64,000 bases of DNA from Streptomyces prunicolor NBRC 13075 (GCF_000367365.1 NZ_BARF01000031.1:62001-126000), one strand, 5' to 3'. Counted from the stretch's first letter, positions 24,386 through 33,028 are shown. Numbers and translations are program-made. The notes: generated by a model from the sequence alone, not told the origin.

Positions 24386-25431
24386 GACTGCCCCGCCGGC
24401 CGGGCGGCGATGGTGTCGCCCGCTTCGACCTCGGCCACCAGGAGCCGCTGGATGTCCAGTTCGGCCCACTCCTGCGGGTCGGTGGTGATCAGCTGCTGGA
24501 GCAGGGCGAGTGCCTCGGCGGCGACCTGTTTGCGCGGCACGCGAAAGCCCGTCAGCGCCCGTCCGTCGGTGCGATGACCGCGGACCTCACCGAAGGCGGC
24601 GACCGAGATCTCGCCGGGCACGTCCACCCCCGCACCGACCAGCGAGAGGATGACGTCCTCGGTGAGGAAGGCGTCCTCGGCGATGATCAGCGTGGCCTCC
24701 GTGGCCCGGGCCAGCCGGGGCAGTTCGGCGACGCGTTCCTCGCCCACCAGCATGAACGCCATCCGGCCCGCCGCCGAAGCGGCCTCGACCGCGCCGCGGC
24801 GGTCCCGCGCGGTGGCGGTGTCCCGGCCGCGGTGCACATACAGGGCCTGGCGGTGTCCGCCGGCCGCCGCCAGGTCGATCACGGCGTTCGCCGGAGTGAC
24901 GTAGTCGACGCCGACGTACGGCACGGCCGCGGCCGTCTCGTCCCGGCGGCCGACCGCGACGAACGGGAACTGCTCGGCGACCAGGCGTTCCAGCTCGGAG
25001 CCGACCATCTGCTGGCCGAGCAGGACACAGCCGTCGGTGAGCCGCAGCCGGGTCTTGCGGTGGAACAGGCTACGGGTGCCGTTCTCGACCGGCGAGGACG
25101 TGAAGAGCAGCAGGTCCCAGCCGATCTCCTCGGCCGCTCGCTCGATCCCGTTCAGCAGCGGGCCGTAGAAGTCGAGGCTCTCCGGCGACAGGGCCTCCTC
25201 GTAGGTGAAGACGCCGATGATCTGGTTGTCCAGACCGGCCAGTCGGCGGGCCGCCGGATCGGCGACGTACGTCGCCTGCTCGATCGCCGCCTTGACGCGC
25301 GCCCGGGTCTCCTCCGGGATGCGCACGTTCGTGCCGTCACGGTCGTTCAGCACCACCGAGACGGTGGTCTGACTGACCCCCGCGATCTCGGCGATCTCGC
25401 GCTGAGTGACCCGGCGCGGCTTCGTTGGCAT
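24382..25431 (-). CDS. LacI family transcriptional regulator
   Basis: A 349-aa repressor with N-terminal LacI HTH (VTQREIAEIAGVSQTTVSVVLNDRDGTNVRIPEETRARVKAAIEQATYVADPAARRLAG, hinge included) and a periplasmic-binding-protein-like effector domain (QIIGVFTYEEAL...DGCVLLGQQMVGSELERLVAEQFPFVAVGRR). It is the first gene of the operon that continues through the FAD oxidoreductase, binding protein and permeases, and is divergent from the secreted hydrolase at 25601. The two inverted TGATAATGC copies in the 169-bp intergenic region are the probable operators, giving coordinated control of both arms. Confidence 0.93.
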   Translation of the reverse strand: MPTKPRRVTQREIAEIAGVSQTTVSVVLNDRDGTNVRIPEETRARVKAAIEQATYVADPAARRLAGLDNQIIGVFTYEEALSPESLDFYGPLLNGIERAAEEIGWDLLLFTSSPVENGTRSLFHRKTRLRLTDGCVLLGQQMVGSELERLVAEQFPFVAVGRRDETAAAVPYVGVDYVTPANAVIDLAAAGGHRQALYVHRGRDTATARDRRGAVEAASAAGRMAFMLVGEERVAELPRLARATEATLIIAEDAFLTEDVILSLVGAGVDVPGEISVAAFGEVRGHRTDGRALTGFRVPRKQVAAEALALLQQLITTDPQEWAELDIQRLLVAEVEAGDTIAARPAGQS

Positions 25432-25442
25432 CGATCCTCCGT

Positions 25443-25570
25443 TGATAATGCGTAACTTCAGCGGACGTCGGTGACGTTAAACCGCCCGAAACAAAAGCGC
25501 AATACCCCTTGACCGACGGCCTGTGTGGTTGAGACCGTCCGTGTCACGCCGGTGAAGATAGGCATTATCA
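25443..25570. promoter_or_regulatory. Inverted pair of TGATAATGC boxes in the divergent lacI/hydrolase promoter region
   Basis: TGATAATGC occurs at 25443-25451 (just upstream of the LacI start) and its exact complement GCATTATCA at 25562-25570 (30 bp upstream of the hydrolase ATG). One box therefore lies near each divergent start. AT-rich boxes like these are rare in this GC-rich region. A TTGACC at 25509 may be the -35 element of the rightward promoter. Binding by the LacI regulator is inferred. Confidence 0.6.
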
Positions 25571-25600
25571 CAACAGTGCGTGGCCAGACAGGAGCAGACG

Positions 25601-27934
25601 ATGACCACTCCCCATGCCGAAGGCGCCCACCTCAGCCGCCGCCGCCTTCTCGGCGCGGCGCTCGCGGCCGGTGTCGTACTGATCGCCGAGCCCACCGCCG
25701 TGACGGCCCACGCCGCGACCGGCGATGTAACCCTGACCGCGGGCGGGATCAGCCTGCTGGCGAGCATCGGCGGCCGGCTCGCCATCCGCGACGCCGCCGG
25801 TGTCACCCGCAGCGCCGGGTCGAAGTTCCAGATCAAGGACCAGGAAACCGGCATTCACCTGTCGACCGGCGGCACCCCCGTACTGGCCGCCCTGCCGGAC
25901 GGGACACCGGCGATCCGGATGGATTACGCCTTCGACGCCGCCGTCGGGGCGACCACCGTCACCGGCTGGTTCAGCGTGAGCACTGGTCACGCCCGGCTGG
26001 AGTGGCGGATCACCGGCGCGGACACCCTGCTGCCGGACGGCTTCCTGTTCAGCCGGGCGATCCAGGCGCCGACCGCGCCCGACGACTACATCGCGATCAC
26101 CGAATGGGTCCGCGACACCGGCGGCGGCATCCCCTACGAGGAGACCGCAGGCGTCGCCCACACCTCGACCTGGGGCAGCCTGCACGGGCTGTTCCTGCTG
26201 GACCGCTCACGCCAGGCCTGGACGAACGCGACCTGGATCCACGCCCCGGGAACGGCCGACCCGGCCGGCGGCTGGACCAGCGAGGCCGACTTCTTCTTCT
26301 CCGAGACCAGACCGTCGGCCACGGCCACCATCGGTCGGGGCGTCGAACTCGGCCTGGAACTGACCACCGACAGCGACTTCAACCTCTACGACACCCCCGG
26401 CGAGCCGATGCGGCTCACCGCCCTGGTGGCCAACGGCGGCGCCGCCCGCACAGCCGAACTGGAGCTGTCCGTAAGGGACTTCGACGGCACGCAGCTCGCC
26501 GCCACAACGGTGACCGGCAGCATCACCGCGGCGGGCACCTGGCAGCACACCTTCACCGTGCCCGCGCCGGCCGCCGGCGTCGTGTTCGCCAAGGTCGTCG
26601 TACGGTCCGGGACCGACGAGGCGTTCGCCCGGACCAACCTCGCGACCCTGCCGCCGTTCAGTTACCAGGCCGGCGCGGACAGCATGTTCGGGGTCGCCAA
26701 CTACCCCTGGCTGCAACGGCCGAGCGCCGACGCCGTACTCGACCTCTGGCAGCGGGCCGGCATCTCGCTGGTCCGTATCGCCTACGAAGGCGGCCCGGGT
26801 CTGCCGCCCGCGGCGTTCGACGCGCGGGGCATGCGCCACAACGTCGAGCTGCAGCCGGAGCTCGACGTGAGCGACACCGCGGCGGAGGCCTGGGCGGCCG
26901 ACAAACTCGCCGTCGCGCAAGGGGCCGGAGCCGGCTACTTCGAGGTCGGCAACGAACTGAACCGGCCGTTCAACGAGGGAACGGCCGCCGTGGCCTACCT
27001 GAACAAGGCGCTGCGCCCGGTCTTCGACCGGCGGGCCGTGACCGGCGACGCCGTCAAGCTGATGAACAACGGACTCGCCGGGATGGACAAGCCCTGGGTG
27101 GAGAACTTCATCGCCGCCGGCGGCTGGGACCTGATCGACGCGTTCGCCTACCACCCAGGCCGCGGCAACTTCACCCCGGACTACATACCGCCGGGCGACG
27201 ACTGGAGCACCGGCTCCGCGGGCACGTACTGGAACTTCTACGGCGGACTGAAGCAGCTCAAGGCGCTGATGGCGCAGCACGGCGAGAAGGAGATCTGGCT
27301 GACCGAGGCCTACGCGCCGACCAAGCCGAACAGCTGGTGGCACGACACCTACCGGCACGCCGCCGAGAACGTCCTGCTCACCCTGGCACTGGCGAAGGCC
27401 GAGGGCGTCACCTGCGTGTGCTGGTACCAGTTCCACGACAGCGTGCTGGGCATGCCGCAGGTCGCCGATCCGGACAACGTCGAGTACCACTACGGCCTGA
27501 TGAACCGCGACCTCAGCCCGAAGCCCTCGCTCCTGGCGTACGCGACCGCGGCCCGCGCACTCGACCAGGCCACGTTCCAGGGCCACTTGACCTTCCCCGA
27601 CCCGCAGACCTTCGGCCTCTGGTTTGACACCCCCGACGGTCCGGCGGTCGTCCTGTGGAACCGGGCCGACGGCTACCTGCTGAACACCGCAGGCGAGCGC
27701 GCCGACTGGCACTTCCCCGCCCCCGAGGTCTGGGCCGACCCCTGGCCGACCAAGACCCACCTCACGGTCACCGCCGGAGGCGCCGTACGCGAGCTGGACG
27801 CCATCGGCCGCAGCCGCCAACTCCCCACGGCCCAGGGCAAGGTGACCCTCACGCTCGACGGCGCGCCCCGCGTCTTCTACGGCCTGACCCCGGTGGCCGG
27901 GCCGGATGGCGACACGCTGGCGGGCTGCTGCTGA
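25601..27934 (+). CDS. Secreted glycoside hydrolase-like protein, clan GH-A fold (family not assigned)
   Basis: A 777-aa protein exported by a Tat signal (SRRRLLGAALAAGVVLIAEPTAVTAHAA). The first ~350 residues are beta-rich (domain of a carbohydrate-binding or Ig-like type). The (beta/alpha)8-like part begins near 360 (DSMFGVANYPWLQRPSADAVLDLWQRAGISLVRIAYEGG). Probable acid/base Glu is in FEVGNELNRPF (about 452) and nucleophile Glu in EIWLTEAYAPTKPN (about 569), 117 residues apart as in clan GH-A. The rest (AYHPGRGNFTPDY, VCWYQFHD) fits the barrel's active-site rim. ATG 25601 has AGGAG 7 nt upstream; a GTG seven codons earlier lacks one. It probably feeds the divergent importer with a sugar released outside the cell. 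Confidence 0.75.
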   Translation: MTTPHAEGAHLSRRRLLGAALAAGVVLIAEPTAVTAHAATGDVTLTAGGISLLASIGGRLAIRDAAGVTRSAGSKFQIKDQETGIHLSTGGTPVLAALPDGTPAIRMDYAFDAAVGATTVTGWFSVSTGHARLEWRITGADTLLPDGFLFSRAIQAPTAPDDYIAITEWVRDTGGGIPYEETAGVAHTSTWGSLHGLFLLDRSRQAWTNATWIHAPGTADPAGGWTSEADFFFSETRPSATATIGRGVELGLELTTDSDFNLYDTPGEPMRLTALVANGGAARTAELELSVRDFDGTQLAATTVTGSITAAGTWQHTFTVPAPAAGVVFAKVVVRSGTDEAFARTNLATLPPFSYQAGADSMFGVANYPWLQRPSADAVLDLWQRAGISLVRIAYEGGPGLPPAAFDARGMRHNVELQPELDVSDTAAEAWAADKLAVAQGAGAGYFEVGNELNRPFNEGTAAVAYLNKALRPVFDRRAVTGDAVKLMNNGLAGMDKPWVENFIAAGGWDLIDAFAYHPGRGNFTPDYIPPGDDWSTGSAGTYWNFYGGLKQLKALMAQHGEKEIWLTEAYAPTKPNSWWHDTYRHAAENVLLTLALAKAEGVTCVCWYQFHDSVLGMPQVADPDNVEYHYGLMNRDLSPKPSLLAYATAARALDQATFQGHLTFPDPQTFGLWFDTPDGPAVVLWNRADGYLLNTAGERADWHFPAPEVWADPWPTKTHLTVTAGGAVRELDAIGRSRQLPTAQGKVTLTLDGAPRVFYGLTPVAGPDGDTLAGCC

Positions 27935-28014
27935 CGACAGTCCGCCGAGCCACCCCGCGCCCCCCGTCTTTTCCCGAACTCCCGCACTCCCGCGTCGAAG
28001 GAGCAATCAGCCGC

Positions 28015-29661
28015 ATGTCCGTTCCCGGTACCTCGCCGTGGTGGCGCAGCGCCGTCATCTACCAGGTCTACATCCGCAGTTTCGCCGACGGTGACGGTGA
28101 CGGCGTCGGTGACATCACCGGCCTCCGCTCGCGGCTGCCGTATCTGAAGGCGCTCGGGGTGGACGCCATCTGGATCAACCCCTGGTACAAGTCCCCGATG
28201 GCGGACGGCGGTTACGACGTCACCGACTTCCGCGCGATCGACGGGCTGTTCGGCACGGTGGCCGATGCCGAGCAGCTCATCGCGGAGGCACACGAGCACG
28301 GAATCCGTGTCGTCCCCGACCTCGTCCCGAACCACACCTCGGACCAACACGCCTGGTTCCAGGCGGCTTTGGCCGCAGGCCCCGGCAGCCCGGAACGGGA
28401 GCGATACGTCTTCCGGCCCGGCCGCGGCCCCGACGGCACGGCGCCGCCCAACAACTGGATCTCCCAATTCGGCGGCCCGGCCTGGACCCGGCTGCCCGAC
28501 GGCGACTGGTATCTGCATCTCTTCGCCCCCGGGCAACCCGACCTCAACTGGCAACACCCCGACGTCCACGCCGAGTTCGAGGACATTCTGCGGTTCTGGT
28601 TCGCCCGGGGCGTGGACGGCTTCCGCATCGACGTCGCCCACGGCCTCGTCAAGCACCCCGAACTGCCCGATGTACCGGCCCGGTTGGACGCGGCGGAGCA
28701 GGAGCCCCGGCAGCACGTCGACCACCCGCACTGGGACCGCGACGAGGTGCACGACATCTACCGCGCCTGGCGCAAGGTCGCCGACGAGTTCGACGGCGAC
28801 CGCTGCTTCGTCGCCGAAGCCTGGGCGGACACCCCCGAACGCCTCGCCGCCTACGTCCGCGAGGACACCCTGCACACCGCCTTCAACTTCGACTTCCTCA
28901 TGGCCGACTGGGACCCGGAGGAGCTGCGCGGCGTCATCGACGACTCCCTCACCATGCTCGGCGCCGTCGGCGCACCCGCCACCTGGGTGCTCTCCAACCA
29001 CGACGTCACGCGCCACCCCAGCCGCTACGGCCGAAGCGCCGCCAGGCGCTGGGTCGCCGGCGAACGCTACGCACCCGGCGGCCCCCTCGACCTGACCCTG
29101 GGCACCCGCCGCGCCCGCGCCGCCGCCCTCCTCACCCTCGCCCTGCCCGGCGGCACCTACATCTACCAGGGCGAGGAACTCGGCCTCCCCGAAGTCGAGG
29201 ACCTGCCCGACGACCTCCGGCAGGACCCCATCTGGGAGCGCTCCGGACACACCGACCCCGGCCGCGACGGCTGCCGGGTGCCCCTCCCGTGGTCCGGGCA
29301 GCACCCGCCGTTCGGCTTCAGCCCCGACGACGCCACCGCCCCACCCTGGCTGCCCCAACCCGCCGGCTGGAACGGGCTCACCGCCGAGGCGCAGACCGGC
29401 GACCCGGCCTCCATGCTGGAGCTGTACCGCACCGCCCTGCGGCTGCGCCGAGCCCACCCCGCCCTCGGTGACGGCGCCCTGACCTGGCTGGACGTGCCCC
29501 CTGGCGTCCTCGCCTTCCGCCGAGACCCCGGCTTCGTCTGCGTGGTCAACCTCTCCGCCACGCCCTACCCGCTCCCCGACCACTCCTCCGTCCTTCTCGC
29601 CAGCGCCCCTGTCGAGGACGGTGTGCTGGCGACGGATCACGCGGTCTGGCTCGACGTCTAG
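28015..29661 (+). CDS. GH13 alpha-glucosidase (oligo-1,6-glucosidase type)
   Basis: This 548-aa GH13 enzyme has the four conserved regions: DLVPNHTS, GFRIDVAHG (nucleophile Asp206), FVAEAW (acid/base Glu268) and LSNHDVTR (Asp330). The start WWRSAVIYQVYIRSFADGDGDGVGDITGLRSRLPYLKALGVDAIWINPWYKSPMADGGYDV is typical of alpha-glucosidases and trehalose-like hydrolases; YIYQGEELGLPE is the C-domain marker. No signal peptide, so it cleaves imported alpha-glucosides in the cytoplasm. A GAAGGAG site precedes ATG 28015. It lies 80 bp after the secreted hydrolase on the same strand, so co-transcription with it is possible; otherwise it stands alone. Confidence 0.93.
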   Translation: MSVPGTSPWWRSAVIYQVYIRSFADGDGDGVGDITGLRSRLPYLKALGVDAIWINPWYKSPMADGGYDVTDFRAIDGLFGTVADAEQLIAEAHEHGIRVVPDLVPNHTSDQHAWFQAALAAGPGSPERERYVFRPGRGPDGTAPPNNWISQFGGPAWTRLPDGDWYLHLFAPGQPDLNWQHPDVHAEFEDILRFWFARGVDGFRIDVAHGLVKHPELPDVPARLDAAEQEPRQHVDHPHWDRDEVHDIYRAWRKVADEFDGDRCFVAEAWADTPERLAAYVREDTLHTAFNFDFLMADWDPEELRGVIDDSLTMLGAVGAPATWVLSNHDVTRHPSRYGRSAARRWVAGERYAPGGPLDLTLGTRRARAAALLTLALPGGTYIYQGEELGLPEVEDLPDDLRQDPIWERSGHTDPGRDGCRVPLPWSGQHPPFGFSPDDATAPPWLPQPAGWNGLTAEAQTGDPASMLELYRTALRLRRAHPALGDGALTWLDVPPGVLAFRRDPGFVCVVNLSATPYPLPDHSSVLLASAPVEDGVLATDHAVWLDV

Positions 29662-29697
29662 CGGGCGCTCGACCGCCGAGAGCTTCGGAGCGTTTTG

Positions 29698-29728
29698 GAC
29701 TGTTGGTATAGTTCCTGGACGTACAGTC
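29698..29728 (+). promoter_or_regulatory. Inverted repeat and -10 element upstream of the YheO/DauR-type regulator
   Basis: GACTGT (29698-29703) and ACAGTC (29723-29728) form an inverted repeat around TATAGT (29707-29712), a possible -10 box, about 20 bp before the ATG at 29746. This AT-richer patch is likely the promoter and autoregulatory site of the regulator/dehydratase operon. Confidence 0.4.
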
Positions 29729-29745
29729 TGAAGCGAGGGGTGGGA

Positions 29746-30450
29746 ATGGCGGACGGCAATCCGGCCCTGGACGCCGAACGGGACGCGATCGTGGGCGCGT
29801 TGGTGCCCCTCGTCGGCGGGATCGCGGCGACGTTCGGGCCGGTGTGCGAGGTGGTGCTGCACGACTATCGGGACCCGGAGAAGTCGGTGGTCGCCGTCGC
29901 CGGAGCCCTGACCGGGCGGTCGGCGGGCGGGGCGATGAGCGAGATCGGGCTACGGATGCTCGCGCGCGGGGACGAGGCCGCCGACGAGCTGAACTACCTC
30001 ACCCGCACCAAGGGCGGCCAACAGCTCAAGTCCTCCACGATGGTCCTCCGGGACTCCACGGGCGCGGTGTTCGGCGCGCTCTGCGTCAACGTCGACGTCA
30101 CCGCCGTACAGCAGGCGCAGGCCCTGCTGGCCGGGATCGGCGGCGCGGGCGCGGCCGAGACACCGACCACCACCTTCGGCAACGACATCGACTCCGTCGT
30201 CGAGGCCATCGTCGACGCCCATCAGCTGCGGCGGGGCCGGACCTGGGTCCAACTCGACCGCGCGCAGCGGCTGGAGCTGTTCCGCGGCCTCGACGAGCAC
30301 GGAGTGTTCGCCGTGCGCCGGGCCATCGAACAGGTCGCCGTCCGGCTGGGCATCTCCCGCGCCTCCGCCTACAGCTACCTCTCGCAGGCGCGGGCCGCGA
30401 CCGGCACCCCCGCCACTTCCGAACCCGCTTCCGATGGAGGAGCCGCGTGA
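29746..30450 (+). CDS. YheO/DauR-type PAS-HTH transcriptional regulator
   Basis: A 234-aa regulator with an N-terminal YheO-like PAS domain (VGGIAATFGPVCEVVLHDYRDPEKSVVAVAGALTGRSAGGAMSEIGLRML...LKSSTMVLRDSTGAVFGALCVNVDVT) and a C-terminal DauR-like HTH (LDRAQRLELFRGLDEHGVFAVRRAIEQVAVRLGISRASAYSYLSQAR). ATG 29746 has a GAGGGG site; upstream codons in frame have none. Its stop overlaps the PLP dehydratase start (GTGA), so the two are translated together. The known DauR controls D-amino-acid catabolism, so this one probably senses or controls use of the amino-acid substrate of the dehydratase. Confidence 0.9.
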   Translation: MADGNPALDAERDAIVGALVPLVGGIAATFGPVCEVVLHDYRDPEKSVVAVAGALTGRSAGGAMSEIGLRMLARGDEAADELNYLTRTKGGQQLKSSTMVLRDSTGAVFGALCVNVDVTAVQQAQALLAGIGGAGAAETPTTTFGNDIDSVVEAIVDAHQLRRGRTWVQLDRAQRLELFRGLDEHGVFAVRRAIEQVAVRLGISRASAYSYLSQARAATGTPATSEPASDGGAA

Positions 30451-31421
30451 CCACCACCCCGCCCATCACCCTCGACGACGTCCTCAGCGCCGCCGCGCAG
30501 ATCAAGGGCGTCGCGCACCGCACCCCGGTACTGCGCTCGCGCACCCTCGATCAACTCGTCGGCGCCGAGGTGTACTTGAAGTGCGAGAACTTCCAGCGGA
30601 TCGGCGCCTTCAAGTTCCGCGGCGCCTACAACGCGGCCTCCCGGCTGACGCCGGAAGAACTCGCGCGGGGCATCGCCGCCTACTCGTCCGGCAACCACGC
30701 CCAGGCCGTCGCCCTCGCCGCCCGCGAACTCGGCACCACCGCCGTGATCCTCATGCCCGAGGACGTCCCGGCCTCGAAGCGCGCCGCCACCGAGGGATAC
30801 GGCGCCGAGGTCGTCACCTACGACCGCTACACCGGCGACCGGGTGGCCATCGGTGAGGCCCTCGCCGCCGAGCGCGGGCTCTCCCTCATCCCGCCCTACG
30901 AGCATCCGCACATCATGGCGGGACAGGGCACCGCGGCACTCGAACTCGTCGAGGAAGTGGGGGAGTTGGACGCCGTGCTGACACCCGTCGGTGGTGGCGG
31001 CCTGATCGCCGGGACGGCCACCGCCGTCAAGGGGCTGCACCCTCGCACCCGGGTGATCGGCGTCGAACCGGAGGCCGGCGACGACACCAAGCGGTCCCTG
31101 GAGGCGGGCCGGCGCGTCTCCATCCCGGTGCCGCGCACCATCGCCGACGGCCAAGCGGCCGACATTCCCGGTGAGTTGACCTTCTCGGTGAACCGGCGAC
31201 TGGTCGACGAGATCGCGCTGGTCAGTGACGAGGAGATCAAGGACGCGATGCGGTTCGCCTTCGAGCGGCTGAAGATCGTCGTCGAGCCGAGCGGTGCCAC
31301 CCCGCTGGCCGCGCTCCTCGCCGGGCGCGCGGGCCAGCTCTCGGGCCGGGTGGGGATGATCGTTTCCGGCGGAAACATCGACAGCGAGCGGTTCGCGTTG
31401 TTGTGCGCGAAGGGTTCGTGA
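30447..31421 (+). CDS. PLP-dependent threonine dehydratase / threo-3-hydroxyaspartate ammonia-lyase / serine racemase-like enzyme
   Basis: A 324-aa fold-type II PLP enzyme. The cofactor lysine is in GAFKFRGAYNA, the phosphate-binding glycine loop in TPVGGGGLIAGTATAVKG, and SSGNHAQAVALAARELG is the substrate Ser-Gly-Asn-His loop. It lacks the C-terminal ACT regulatory domain of biosynthetic IlvA, so it is the short catabolic type. The family includes serine racemase and threo-3-hydroxyaspartate dehydratase, and sequence alone does not separate these. GTG 30447 overlaps the regulator stop. The pairing with a DauR-like regulator favours a hydroxy-amino-acid catabolic role. Confidence 0.88.
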   Translation: MTTTPPITLDDVLSAAAQIKGVAHRTPVLRSRTLDQLVGAEVYLKCENFQRIGAFKFRGAYNAASRLTPEELARGIAAYSSGNHAQAVALAARELGTTAVILMPEDVPASKRAATEGYGAEVVTYDRYTGDRVAIGEALAAERGLSLIPPYEHPHIMAGQGTAALELVEEVGELDAVLTPVGGGGLIAGTATAVKGLHPRTRVIGVEPEAGDDTKRSLEAGRRVSIPVPRTIADGQAADIPGELTFSVNRRLVDEIALVSDEEIKDAMRFAFERLKIVVEPSGATPLAALLAGRAGQLSGRVGMIVSGGNIDSERFALLCAKGS

Positions 31422-31550
31422 CGCCGGTGCCCACGTCGGTGTTCCCCCGAATGGCGCTCCCGGGTGGACAGGAAGACGATGGAGTGGTGGGGCACGGCCC
31501 CCGCCGGAGCGCCGGTGCCGTTCGAGGATGCCGGGAGACGGAGACCGGCC

Positions 31551-31573
31551 CCGGCCGCGCTGTGCGCGGCCGG
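31551..31573 (+). promoter_or_regulatory. GC stem-loop just before the cupin ribosome site
   Basis: CCGGCCGCGC-TGT-GCGCGGCCGG is a perfect 10-bp stem with a 3-nt loop at 31551-31573, ending three bases before the GGAGG ribosome site (31577-31581) of the cupin gene. It may be an mRNA processing or translational-control element, or the terminator of the upstream dehydratase operon without a U tract. Confidence 0.45.
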
Positions 31574-31589
31574 AATGGAGGCAGCCGTC

Positions 31590-31949
31590 ATGCTGGAAGT
31601 GAAGACGGTCGACAAGCCGGACGAGCGACGTGACTTCCCCCGCGGCCACCTCGAAGCCGTCCACCTCAGCGGACTCGACTTCGCCATCGGCACCTTCGAG
31701 CCGGGTTGGCGCTGGTCCGAGTCCGTGGCACCGATCGCGGGAACCGAGAGCTGCGAGGTCCACCACAACGGTTACGTGGTCCAGGGACGGATGCACCTTC
31801 TGATGGACGACGGCGGCGAGGGCGAAGTGGGTCCCGGCGACGTCTTCGTGTGCCCGCCCGGACACGACGCGTGGGTCGTCGGCGACGAACAGGTCATCGT
31901 GTACGACTTCGCGGGCGGCATGGCCACGGACTACGCGAAGGCTCCGTAG
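31590..31949 (+). CDS. Cupin domain protein
   Basis: A 119-aa single-domain cupin. Motif 1 is GTESCEVHHNGYVVQGRMHLLMDDG and motif 2 PGDVFVCPPGHDAWVVGDEQ, so some metal ligands (two His and a Glu) are present. The start ATG 31590 has GGAGG 8 nt upstream; the in-frame extension to 31464 is Arg/Pro-rich and probably not translated. It sits alone between the dehydratase operon and a gene on the opposite strand. Its substrate is unknown; such small cupins are often isomerases or metal-binding proteins. Confidence 0.8.
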   Translation: MLEVKTVDKPDERRDFPRGHLEAVHLSGLDFAIGTFEPGWRWSESVAPIAGTESCEVHHNGYVVQGRMHLLMDDGGEGEVGPGDVFVCPPGHDAWVVGDEQVIVYDFAGGMATDYAKAP

Positions 31950-31999
31950 CCCCTCCGGATGTACGCGCCCCGCGGCACCGCACCCGCCGGGCGCGTATG

Positions 32000-32986
32000 T
32001 CATGCCCGATACTCGGCGACCTGCCCCTCGGCGTACGCGATGGCCTCCGCGTGCCCGAACAGGCCGGGCAGCCCGCCCGTGTGCACGAACACCGTCCGCT
32101 CACCCGGTCTGATGTCGCCGTCCCGGACGGCCGCGATCAGGCCGGCCATCGCGCGTCCCGTGTACGTCGGGTCGAGGACGAGCCCGGCGGTGCGCGCGGC
32201 GAGGGTGAGGGCGTCGGCGGTGGGTGCGGTGAGCGTGGCGTAGCCGCCGCCGATCTGGTCGCGCCGAAATCGTAGTCCCTCCGGTGCGGGCAGCCCCGCG
32301 AACTCGCTTACGGCGGCGGCCGGTTCAGGCAGTGCGCCCACGTCGACGCCGAGCACCGCGTCCGCGCCGAGCGAGATCACCAGCCCCGCCATCGTGCCGC
32401 CCGAGCCGAGCGCGACGACGGCGGTACGCAGATCGGGGAGCTGTTCGCGCAGCTCCTCGCCGCAGCGCACATAGCCGCGTGCGCCGAGCGCGCTGGAACC
32501 GCCGAACGGGATCAGCGCGGGCTTGGCGCCCGACGTGCGGAGCTGTTCGCACACCTCGGCCGCCGCCCGGTCCAGTCCCGCCCGGTCCACGTCGCCCGCC
32601 CAGGCGATCCGTGCGCCGAAGAGTCCGTCGAGGGCGAGGTTCCCGGAGCGCGACACACCCGGTGATCCGCGCAGGACCAGCACCACGTCCAGGCCCAGCC
32701 GCGCTCCGGCGGCGGCCGTCAGACGGGCGTGGTTGCTCTGCGGGGCGCCGGTGGTGACCAGGGTGTCCGCGCCCTCGGCGAGCGCCGCGCCCACAGTCCA
32801 CTCCAGCTTGCGGATCTTGTTGCCGCCGCCTCCGAGGCCGGTCAGATCGTCGCGCTTGATCCACAGGTCGTCCGGGCCGAGCCCGATCGCGGTGGCCAGT
32901 CTCGGGGCCGGTTCGACGGGGGTGGGGAAGGCGGCCAGTTCCACGTGCGGTGCGCTGTGCGGGTCGTCGGTCATGGCGTACATCAT
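32000..32986 (-). CDS. D-cysteine desulfhydrase / ACC deaminase family PLP enzyme
   Basis: This 328-aa fold-type II PLP enzyme has the family pattern LWIKRDDLTGLGGGGNKIRKLEW (PLP lysine in GNKIRK), TTGAPQSNHARLTAAAGARLGLDVVLVLRG, and ALGSGGTMAGLVISLG (phosphate loop) with LDPTYTGRAMAGLIAAVRDG. The family contains D-cysteine desulfhydrase and 1-aminocyclopropane-1-carboxylate deaminase; the SNH and GSGG motifs fit either, and D-cysteine desulfhydrase is the usual annotation for this length. The start may be ATG 32986 or 32974 (MTDDPHS). It converges on the cupin gene and is divergent from the SDR at 33108. Confidence 0.83.
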   Translation of the reverse strand: MMYAMTDDPHSAPHVELAAFPTPVEPAPRLATAIGLGPDDLWIKRDDLTGLGGGGNKIRKLEWTVGAALAEGADTLVTTGAPQSNHARLTAAAGARLGLDVVLVLRGSPGVSRSGNLALDGLFGARIAWAGDVDRAGLDRAAAEVCEQLRTSGAKPALIPFGGSSALGARGYVRCGEELREQLPDLRTAVVALGSGGTMAGLVISLGADAVLGVDVGALPEPAAAVSEFAGLPAPEGLRFRRDQIGGGYATLTAPTADALTLAARTAGLVLDPTYTGRAMAGLIAAVRDGDIRPGERTVFVHTGGLPGLFGHAEAIAYAEGQVAEYRA

Positions 32987-33028
32987 CGCGTGTTTCGGCG
33001 GTCGATCCGCTGATGGGCTTGCCCATGG

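Noticed and set aside
31464..31589. N-terminal extension of the cupin from GTG 31464
   Set aside because: No ribosome site, Arg/Pro-rich translation and a stable hairpin within it. ATG 31590 has a good GGAGG.
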